A DNA stretch of 17,745 nt from Pseudomonadota bacterium (GTDB taxonomy: Bacteria > Pseudomonadota > Alphaproteobacteria > Caulobacterales > Caulobacteraceae), in the NCBI GenBank assembly GCA_023434265.1, contig JAEYTA010000066.1:1-17745 (forward strand). The letters are read 5' to 3'. This document shows, in pieces, positions 12,073 to 17,745 of the stretch; the stretch's first letter is position 1; every line of letters begins with the position of its first letter. Under the pieces are notes generated by a model, which was not told the DNA's origin, did not search any database, and saw nothing but the letters and a program-made list of their open reading frames with translations. The position numbers and the translations under genes were made by a program.

Positions 12073-13598
12073 GCGAAGTCTCCGGCGTCGGCGAGGTTCA
12101 GGCGTTTGGGAAATTTCAGGATGAATGTCGAGCCCTCGCCGAGGGTCGACTCGACCGCGATCTCGCCGCCGAGGCGGCGCACGCTGTTGCGCACGAAGGC
12201 CAGGCCGAGGCCCTCGCCGGGGCGGTCCTGACGGCCGGAGCGGCGGAACAGCTCGAAGATGCGATCGTGGTCGCGGTCGGAGATGCCGCGGCCGTTGTCG
12301 GCGACCCGGTAGGTCACGCGGCCGTCCGTCTCCTCGCCCGAGACGACGATACGGCCGGGCCGGGCGGGGTCGAGGTATTTGACGGCGTTGTCGATCAGGT
12401 TGCCGAAAATCTGCTCGACCGACAGCCGGTCGCTCTCCAGCCATGGCAGGGGCTCGACCACGATGGCGGCCGAGGCGGCCTCGGTCTGGTGGCGGACGCT
12501 GGCGGCGATGCCCTCGACCATGCGGGTCATGTCGAGGCTCTCGATGACGAGGCCGCGGCGGCCCTCGCGAGACAGGCGCAGGATGGCGTTGATCAGCCGG
12601 TCCATCTTCTCGGTCGAGGCGCGGATGAAGCCGATGGCCTCGGGCACGTCCTCGCGCGCGGCGACGACGGCGTCGGGGTCGAGCGTCTTCGGCGCCCGCT
12701 GCTCGACGGCGGCGAGCTGGCGCTCCAGCACCTTGTTGGCCTGCTCCAGCTCGGAGGTGTAGCCCATGACGTTGACCAGCGGGGCGCGCAGGTCGTGGCT
12801 GACGATGTAGGCGAAGCGCTGGATCTCCTCGTTGGCGCGGGTCAGGTCGGCGGTGCGGTCGCGGACCTTGGTCTCGAGGCTGGCGTTGAGGGCGGCGATG
12901 GCGTCGCGGCCGAGCTGGATCTCGATCACGTAGCGGCGGATCAGCCAGGCGCTGGCCCCGGCGAGGACGACGATCAGCAGGGCGCCGACGGCGTTGATCA
13001 ACAGGGTTACGGCGTTGGCCCACTGGGTCCGGCGGGCCTGGAACTGGAGCTGGGTGGTCTGGATCTCGTCGATGGCGTCGATCTCGGCCCGCAGTTCATC
13101 CATGAGCGCCTTGCCGCGGCCGCTGCGGACCAGTCCGACCGCTTCGCCCACCCGGCCCATCCGGGCGAGGGTGACCGTGCGTTGCGTCAGATCGACCCGA
13201 GCGGCGGCCACCTCGCGGAGGTGGGCCACGCGGGGGGCGAGGTCGGCGTCGCTCGCCGTCAGCTGCTCCAGTTCGTCGAAGAGACCCGGGAGCACGCGCA
13301 GGGCCTCGTCGTGATAGGCGAGGTACGAGGGGCTGGCGGTCAGCATGTAGCCGCGCTGGCCCGACTCGGCGTCGAGCAGGCGCACGAGGATGGCGCGGGA
13401 GGTGAGCCGGACCTGGCGGGCATGGTCGGTGGTGTCGTTGAACTCCGCCGTGCGCCGGATCATCACGAAGACGGCGAGGTTGATGACCAGCAGCAGGACG
13501 ATGGCGAGCGCCAGCAGTCCGGCCACGCGGCGGCCGAGAGTGGGCGTCCTCAGGAAGTGGCCGAGGGTCTGTAAGGTCTGCCGCCACGGCGAAATCAT
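12069..13598 (-). CDS. CHASE3-domain membrane sensor histidine kinase
   Basis: This 509-residue inner-membrane kinase has TM1 at about 25-47, a periplasmic CHASE3 sensor domain (about 48-195, with the signature LLDAESGQRGYMLTASPSYL) and TM2 at about 196-220. A coiled coil (about 225-262) leads to HisKA, with His268 in YIVSHDLRAPL. The ATPase domain has the N box at Asn404 (LIDNAVKY), DNGRG at 434-438, FELFRR, and GEGLGLAFVR at 461-470. The C-terminal GEIAVESTLGEGSTFILKFP resembles phytochrome-type kinases, which fits the Rcp1-like regulator encoded next. CHASE3 ligands are unknown. The ATG at 13598 is the first possible start, because an in-frame TAA lies just upstream. It opens the four-gene signalling operon. 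Confidence 0.94.
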   Translation of the reverse strand: MISPWRQTLQTLGHFLRTPTLGRRVAGLLALAIVLLLVINLAVFVMIRRTAEFNDTTDHARQVRLTSRAILVRLLDAESGQRGYMLTASPSYLAYHDEALRVLPGLFDELEQLTASDADLAPRVAHLREVAAARVDLTQRTVTLARMGRVGEAVGLVRSGRGKALMDELRAEIDAIDEIQTTQLQFQARRTQWANAVTLLINAVGALLIVVLAGASAWLIRRYVIEIQLGRDAIAALNASLETKVRDRTADLTRANEEIQRFAYIVSHDLRAPLVNVMGYTSELEQANKVLERQLAAVEQRAPKTLDPDAVVAAREDVPEAIGFIRASTEKMDRLINAILRLSREGRRGLVIESLDMTRMVEGIAASVRHQTEAASAAIVVEPLPWLESDRLSVEQIFGNLIDNAVKYLDPARPGRIVVSGEETDGRVTYRVADNGRGISDRDHDRIFELFRRSGRQDRPGEGLGLAFVRNSVRRLGGEIAVESTLGEGSTFILKFPKRLNLADAGDFA

Positions 13599-13607
13599 CG
13601 GGCGCGA

Positions 13608-13635
13608 GCATTAGCGGGGGGAATCCCGCTGTCCA
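13608..13635 (-). promoter_or_regulatory. Weak candidate promoter of the signalling operon
   Basis: On the minus strand TGGACAG (13635-13629) and GCTAATGC (13615-13608) are 13 bases apart. They match 5 of 7 and 6 of 8 positions of the Caulobacter housekeeping consensus. The start point would lie within a few bases of the kinase ATG at 13598, implying a leaderless or near-leaderless mRNA. A 6-base inverted repeat, AGCGGG/CCCGCT (13613-13618, 13625-13630), overlaps it. Confidence 0.25.
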
Positions 13636-13718
13636 GTCGCCTGCGGGGAGAAACCCTCGCCGCCGCCGGGATTTGGGTTAAAGATCGCCCGGTTCGCTGT
13701 CGGGGGAAGGGGAACGTC

Positions 13719-14429
13719 ATGGTCTGGTGGTGGTGGATCGCGCCGGCGGCGGTCGGTCTTCTGGGGCTGACGCTGCTGTTCAAGGGGCTGGGCGCCCTGT
13801 TCCGGGGACGCTTCGTCGGCGGGCTGCTGGGCGGCGGCGTCGGGGCCGCCCTGCTCGCGGCGGCGACGATCGCCAGCCTGCTGGCGCTGGACGTGCAGAC
13901 CTACGCCCGACTGACCTACGAGCGGCCGGTGGCGACCATCCGCACCCGCCAGCTGGGGCCGCAGTATTTCGAGGCGACGGTGATCCAGCCCGGACGGGGC
14001 GAGAACCTGCCGGCGGCGACCAACCTGTACCCGCTGCACGGCGACGAGTGGCGCATCGAGGCCCAGGTGCTGAAGTGGAAGCCGTGGGCCAATGTGCTGG
14101 GGCTGGACGCCCAGTACCGGCTGGACCGGCTGTCGGGGCGCTATCGCTCGATCGAGCAGGAGATCAACGCCGAGCGCAGCGTGCACCCGCTGTCGGGCGG
14201 CGACGCCGGGCCGGAGTGGCTGCCGTGGCGGCTCGACGCCTGGGAGATGGCGCGGCGCTACCGCCGCTATGTCGACGCCGTCGACACCCTCTACGGCGGC
14301 GCGGCCTACATGCCGATGGCCGACGGGGCCCAGTACGAGGTGTGGATCACCCAGTCCGGGCTGATCGCGCGACCGGCCAACGACGTCGCGCGCGAGGCGT
14401 CGGCGGGCGGCTGGACGGTGGTGAACTAG
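13719..14429 (+). CDS. Membrane protein of unknown function with two N-terminal helices
   Basis: This 236-residue protein starts with a tryptophan-rich MVWWWW and a hydrophobic helix (about 3-22). A glycine-rich second helix (about 32-58, FVGGLLGGGVGAALLAAATI) is separated from it by a short basic loop. The remaining 175 residues are soluble, probably periplasmic, and contain many aromatic and basic residues, for example LKWKPWANVLGLDAQYRLD and RYRSIEQEINAERS. I recall similar hypothetical membrane proteins in proteobacteria but no function. The ATG at 13719 follows AAGGGGA at a suitable distance. The gene is divergent from the sensor kinase and convergent with flhA. The REP-like element between it and flhA may terminate both transcripts. 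Confidence 0.8.
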   Translation: MVWWWWIAPAAVGLLGLTLLFKGLGALFRGRFVGGLLGGGVGAALLAAATIASLLALDVQTYARLTYERPVATIRTRQLGPQYFEATVIQPGRGENLPAATNLYPLHGDEWRIEAQVLKWKPWANVLGLDAQYRLDRLSGRYRSIEQEINAERSVHPLSGGDAGPEWLPWRLDAWEMARRYRRYVDAVDTLYGGAAYMPMADGAQYEVWITQSGLIARPANDVAREASAGGWTVVN

Positions 14430-14432
14430 CGG

Positions 14433-14494
14433 ACCCCTCCACCATCCTTCGCCTCCGGCTCAGGACGGTCCCCCTCCCCGCTGCGCGGGGAGGA
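14433..14494. repeat. REP-like palindromic intergenic element
   Basis: A long stem, CCTCCCCGC (14473-14481) with GCGGGGAGG (14485-14493), has a 3-base loop. It is preceded by an imperfect ACC-CCT/AGG-GGT palindrome (about 14441-14469). The wording resembles short repeats that I recall being dispersed between genes in Caulobacter and Brevundimonas. It fills the gap between the convergent membrane protein gene and flhA and begins 3 bases after the former's stop. It may act as a terminator in both directions. No second copy is visible in this window. Confidence 0.6.
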
Positions 14495-14498
14495 GACG

Positions 14499-16601
14499 TC
14501 AGACGCTGCCGATGGTGCGCAGGCGGGCGCGGGGATGGACCTCGTTCTGGCTCATCACCACGGTCTGGCCGCGGAAGCGTTCGATGATCGAGCGGACGTA
14601 GGGACGGACCTGCGGGCCGGTGAGCAGGACGGCGGTCTCGCCGGCCATGGCGGCCCGCTCGAACACATCCCGGACGGCGCGGATGAAGTCCTGCAGCTTC
14701 GACGGGGCCATGGCCAGCTGGCGCTCCTCGCCCTGGCCGACGAGGCTCTCGGCGAAGGCCTGCTCCCATTCCGGCGACAGGGTGACGATCGGCAGGGCTC
14801 CGTCGTCGCCCTTGTGCTGCCAGCACAGCTGGCGGGCGAGGCGGGCGCGGACGTGCTCGACCAGGGTGGTGACCGACGAGGTGTGCGGCGCGGCCTCGGC
14901 CAGGCCCTCGAGAATGGCCGGCAGGTCGCGGATCGACACCTTCTCGCGCAGCAGCGACTGGAGCACGCGCTGGAGGGTGGTGACGGTGACCACGGTGGGG
15001 ATCAGTTCGTCGACCAGCTTCTTCTCTTCCGGGCCCAGCTCCTTCAGCAGCTTCTGGACCTCGGCGTAGGAGAGCAGGTCGGCCATGTTCTCCTTGAGAA
15101 TCTCGGTCAGGTGGGTGGTCAGCACAGTCGAGGGGTCGACGATGGTGTAGCCGCGGAAGGTGGCCTCCTCGCGCAGGGACTCGTCGATCCAGGTGGCGGG
15201 CAGGCCGAAGGCGGGCTCGCGGGTGTGCTCGCCGGGCAGTTCGACCTGGCGGCCGGCCGGGTCCATGGCCATCAGGCAGCCGAGACGGACCTCGCCCTGC
15301 CCCGCCTCCATCTCCTTGATGCGGATGGCGTAGCCCTGGGTGCCGAGGCGCATGTTGTCGAGGATGCGCACCGACGGCATGACGAAGCCGTACTCCTGGG
15401 CGAGCGAGCGGCGCAGGGCGCGGACCTGGTCGGTCAGGCGGCGGCCTTCGAGGTCGTTGATCAGCGACAGCAGCGAGTAGCCAAGCTCGATCTTGACCTC
15501 GTCGATGGACAGGGCGGTGCCGATCGGCTCCTCGACGTCCTCCTTGGGGCCGGCGACCACGGCCTCGGGGTCGACCGGCTTGGGCTTGAGTCGCTGGCGC
15601 CCGAGCTTCCAGGCCATGAACCCCGCACCGATGGCGAGGGCCGCGAAGGGCAGCAACGGCATGCCGGGGATCAGGCCGATCAGGGCGGCGGCGCCGGAGA
15701 CGACGCCGAGGCTGACCGGATTGGTGGCCAGCTGGCTGACCAGGGCCTTGTCGGCCGACCCCTCGACCCCCGCCTTGGAGACGAGGAAGCCGGCGGCGAT
15801 GGAGACGATCAGGGCCGGCACCTGGGTGACCAGGCCGTCGCCGACGGTGAGCAGGACATAGGTGTTGGCCGCCTCGCCCATCGGCAGGCCATGCTGGATG
15901 GCGCCGATGAGGATGCCGCCGAGGGCGTTGATGAAGGTGATGATCAGGCCGGCGACGGCGTCGCCGCGAACGAATTTCGAGGCGCCGTCCATGGCCCCGA
16001 AGAAGGTCGATTCCTGCTCCAGCTCCTTGCGGCGGCGCTTGGCCGTGTCCTCGTCGATCAGGCCGGCCGAGAGGTCGGCGTCGATGGCCATCTGCTTGCC
16101 CGGCATGGAGTCGAGGGTGAAGCGGGCGCTGACCTCGGCGATGCGGGTCGAACCCTTGGTGATGACCACGAAATTCACCACCAGCAGGATGGCGAAGATG
16201 ATGATGCCGATGATGAAGCTGCCGCCCATCATCAGGCTGCCGAAGGCCTGGATGACCTGGCCGGCGGAGTCGTGGCCCTCGTGGCCGTGGGTCAGGATCA
16301 GCCGGGTCGAGGCCAGGTTGAGGCCCAGCCGGTAGAGGGTGGCGACCAGCAGGACGGTCGGGAAGATGGCGAAGTCCAGCGGCCGCTTCATCAGCAGGGC
16401 CGTCATCAGGATCAGCACCGAACCGACGATGGAGATGGCCAGCAGCAGGTCCAGCAGCATGCTGGGCACCGGCACGATCAGCAGCATGATGATGCCGATG
16501 ACGCCGAGCGCCATCAGCACCTCGCCGCGCAGCAGCCAGCCACGCATGTCGCCGGCGGACGGCCGCGCCATGCCGTCCTTCATCAGAGGCGCGTCAGTCA
16601 T
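14499..16601 (-). CDS. flhA: Flagellar type III export apparatus protein FlhA
   Basis: FlhA is the major inner-membrane export-gate component of the flagellar type III secretion system. Its cytoplasmic domain docks chaperone-substrate complexes. At 700 residues the length is typical. The N-terminal half has about eight membrane segments, from about residue 28 to 333. The FHIPEP-family signature spans about 148-187, including RIAEVSARFTLDSMPGKQMA and AIDADLSAGLIDEDTA. Asp214 in KFVRGDAVAG probably corresponds to the conserved essential Asp of the family. The C-terminal cytoplasmic domain (about 345-700) is complete, with LGYSLLSLIND, PSVRILDNMRL and LTGPQVRPYVRSIIERF. The ATG at 16601 overlaps the end of the beta-lactamase gene by 8 bases and has no strong ribosome binding site, which suggests coupled translation. 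Confidence 0.97.
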   Translation of the reverse strand: MTDAPLMKDGMARPSAGDMRGWLLRGEVLMALGVIGIIMLLIVPVPSMLLDLLLAISIVGSVLILMTALLMKRPLDFAIFPTVLLVATLYRLGLNLASTRLILTHGHEGHDSAGQVIQAFGSLMMGGSFIIGIIIFAILLVVNFVVITKGSTRIAEVSARFTLDSMPGKQMAIDADLSAGLIDEDTAKRRRKELEQESTFFGAMDGASKFVRGDAVAGLIITFINALGGILIGAIQHGLPMGEAANTYVLLTVGDGLVTQVPALIVSIAAGFLVSKAGVEGSADKALVSQLATNPVSLGVVSGAAALIGLIPGMPLLPFAALAIGAGFMAWKLGRQRLKPKPVDPEAVVAGPKEDVEEPIGTALSIDEVKIELGYSLLSLINDLEGRRLTDQVRALRRSLAQEYGFVMPSVRILDNMRLGTQGYAIRIKEMEAGQGEVRLGCLMAMDPAGRQVELPGEHTREPAFGLPATWIDESLREEATFRGYTIVDPSTVLTTHLTEILKENMADLLSYAEVQKLLKELGPEEKKLVDELIPTVVTVTTLQRVLQSLLREKVSIRDLPAILEGLAEAAPHTSSVTTLVEHVRARLARQLCWQHKGDDGALPIVTLSPEWEQAFAESLVGQGEERQLAMAPSKLQDFIRAVRDVFERAAMAGETAVLLTGPQVRPYVRSIIERFRGQTVVMSQNEVHPRARLRTIGSV

Positions 16602-17538
16602 CGGAGGCCCCGTGCCCCAGGGCCGTCAGCGCCTCGGCGGTCGCCGCGGCGATGATCGCGTCCCGGGCCGCCGCGTCCGGCGCCTCGGGCGCGTCGAAGT
16701 AGACGGCGATCGACATCGGCGGCCCCGCCACCGGCCAGATCAGGCCGATGTCGTTGGCGTGGCCGCGGCCGCTGGTCCCGGTCTTGTGCGCGACCTGGAA
16801 GCCGTTGGGCACGCCGGCCTTGATACGGTCGGGGCCGGTGGGGCTGTCCTTCATCCAGCCCTCGAGCAGGGCGCGGGCGTCGGCGGAAAGAGGCGAGGCG
16901 GCGTCGGGGACGGTGAACAGGCGGGCGATGTTCGCCACGGCCTGCAGGGGCGTGGTGGTGTCCTTGTCGCCGTCCTCGAGGTTGAGCTGCGGCTCCAGAC
17001 GGTCGACGCGGGTGACGGTGTCGCCGATGGTCGGATACCAGGCCTTCCACGCCTCCAGCCCGCCGAAGGCGCGGATCAGCAGGTTGGCGGCGGGATTGTC
17101 GCTCAGTTCGACCATGGCCTGGCAGAGCTGTTCCACCGTGAGGGTCGAGCCGATGGCCGTCCGGGTGGCGGGGGCGTGGGAGATCATGTCGCCGGCGGTG
17201 ATCGGGACGGCCCGGTCCAGTTGCTCGGCGCCGGCGGCGACCCGTTGCAGGGTGGCGGCGGCGAGGAACAGCTTGAAGGTCGAGCAGTAGAGGAACCGCT
17301 CGTCGCCGCGCCAGGCGAGGACGCGCTCGCCGGCGGCGTCCTGGATGGCCAGGCCGAGGCGGCCGCCGTGGACGCGCTCCAGCAGCGACAGGTCGAGCGG
17401 GGCGACGGCGGGCTCCGGCGCCGTCGGAGCGGGCGCATCGGGCGTCGCGGGGGCGTCGGGCGGCGGAACCTCGCAGCCGGAAAGGCCGAGCGCCGCGAAG
17501 CCCGCGAGGACGCTTCTGCGGTCCATGCGGTCGGTCAT
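16594..17538 (-). CDS. Class A beta-lactamase with lipoprotein/Tat-like signal
   Basis: This serine beta-lactamase hydrolyses beta-lactam antibiotics in the periplasm. All class A motifs are present: SxxK as Ser86-Thr-Phe-Lys89 in YCSTFKLFLAA, SDN at 146-148, ExxxN as Glu182 and Asn186 in LEPQLN, and KTG at 252-254 in HKTGTSGRG. The N-terminus has RR at 7-8, a hydrophobic stretch and the lipobox LSGC with Cys22, so it is probably a lipid-anchored, possibly Tat-exported enzyme. A proline/alanine linker (24-47) follows. Cys85 directly before the active serine recalls carbapenemase-type class A enzymes, but only one Cys is certain there and the spectrum cannot be predicted. The start is ATG 17538, or possibly the internal Met at 17526. 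It lies 4 bases after the flbD stop and overlaps flhA. No separate regulator of the AmpR type is adjacent. Confidence 0.95.
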   Translation of the reverse strand: MTDRMDRRSVLAGFAALGLSGCEVPPPDAPATPDAPAPTAPEPAVAPLDLSLLERVHGGRLGLAIQDAAGERVLAWRGDERFLYCSTFKLFLAAATLQRVAAGAEQLDRAVPITAGDMISHAPATRTAIGSTLTVEQLCQAMVELSDNPAANLLIRAFGGLEAWKAWYPTIGDTVTRVDRLEPQLNLEDGDKDTTTPLQAVANIARLFTVPDAASPLSADARALLEGWMKDSPTGPDRIKAGVPNGFQVAHKTGTSGRGHANDIGLIWPVAGPPMSIAVYFDAPEAPDAAARDAIIAAATAEALTALGHGASDD

Positions 17539-17542
17539 CGGC

Positions 17543-17745
17543 TCAGGCCGCGTAGCCGGCCGCGGCGACGCCGCTCTGCGGGGCCGGGATGGTCGTGCCC
17601 TCGTCGGCGTATTCGTTGAGCTTGTTGCGCAGGGTGCGGATCGAGATGCCGAGGATGTTGGCCGCGTGGGTGCGGTTGCCGAGGCAGTGCGACAGGGTGT
17701 CGAGGATCAGGGTCTTCTCCATCTGCGCCACCGTCTGGCCGACGT
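17543..17745 (-). CDS. flbD: FlbD-type sigma-54 flagellar regulator, C-terminal part only
   Basis: This is the C-terminal end of a gene that runs off the right edge. About 66 residues are visible, beginning VGQTVAQMEK without an own start. They form the Fis-type helix-turn-helix of NtrC-family activators: LILDTLSHCLGNRTHAANIL, followed by GISIRTLRNKLNEYA, in which the second helix recognises DNA. The sequence is very close to what I recall for Caulobacter FlbD, which activates sigma-54 class III flagellar genes and represses early ones. The receiver-like and AAA+ domains lie outside the window. An alanine- and proline-rich tail ends in AAAGYAA. Its position directly before bla and flhA on the same strand supports the flagellar assignment. 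Confidence 0.9.
   Translation of the reverse strand, partial: VGQTVAQMEKTLILDTLSHCLGNRTHAANILGISIRTLRNKLNEYADEGTTIPAPQSGVAAAGYAA

Noticed and set aside
1..17745. CRISPR arrays, tRNA or rRNA genes, insertion sequences, integrase or att sites
   Set aside because: No repeat-spacer pattern, cloverleaf, rRNA segment, transposase or recombinase motif was found on either strand by eye.

Overview
This window looks like chromosome of a very GC-rich alphaproteobacterium of the Caulobacterales, most likely Brevundimonas or a close relative. The grounds are: GC-driven antisense reading frames nearly everywhere; the FlbD carboxy-terminus next to flhA, a flagellar arrangement of the Caulobacter group; the gene order xseB-(csaA)-ispA-dxs; a GGAAC-N17-CGTT promoter of the EcfG/SigT general-stress type; and a palindromic intergenic element of the kind I recall from Caulobacter and Brevundimonas. 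The genus is an inference from recalled families. No rRNA, tRNA or CRISPR array is visible.

Positions 147-4870 (minus strand) form one compact gene train: histidine phosphatase, xseB, csaA, ispA, dxs and a small lipoprotein. IspA and Dxs supply isoprenoid precursors: Dxs makes deoxyxylulose phosphate at the entry of the MEP pathway and IspA makes farnesyl diphosphate. A candidate promoter with two inverted repeats lies upstream at 4918-4975. Positions 5046-6333 (plus) carry a GNAT acetyltransferase and a DUF72 protein. They converge on a TPR-linked aspartyl/asparaginyl beta-hydroxylase-like oxygenase (minus, 6337-7413).

Positions 7525-8145 (plus) hold an MNT/HEPN toxin-antitoxin pair. The MntA-like nucleotidyltransferase is intact, while the HepT-like partner is broken by a single frameshift. 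The stop of the broken gene overlaps the start of a CoxE/VWA-type protein (8145-9323), which is followed by a small exported six-cysteine protein and a good intrinsic terminator. A CsbD-type stress protein lies on the minus strand with a perfect EcfG-type promoter.

Positions 10152-13598 (minus) are a tightly overlapping signalling operon: CHASE3 histidine kinase, Rcp1-like response regulator, REC-HisKA_2 kinase and a Nudix hydrolase, each joined to the next by a 4-base stop/start overlap. After a small two-helix membrane protein (plus, 13719-14429) and a palindromic repeat, the window ends in flagellar territory on the minus strand: the carboxy-terminus of FlbD, then a class A beta-lactamase lipoprotein, then flhA. 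The beta-lactamase sits 4 bases after flbD and overlaps flhA by 8 bases, so it appears to be embedded in the flagellar transcription unit. I did not find a wholly new system. The strongest leads are this beta-lactamase placement, the broken toxin with a retained antitoxin, and the structured or stress-type promoters.
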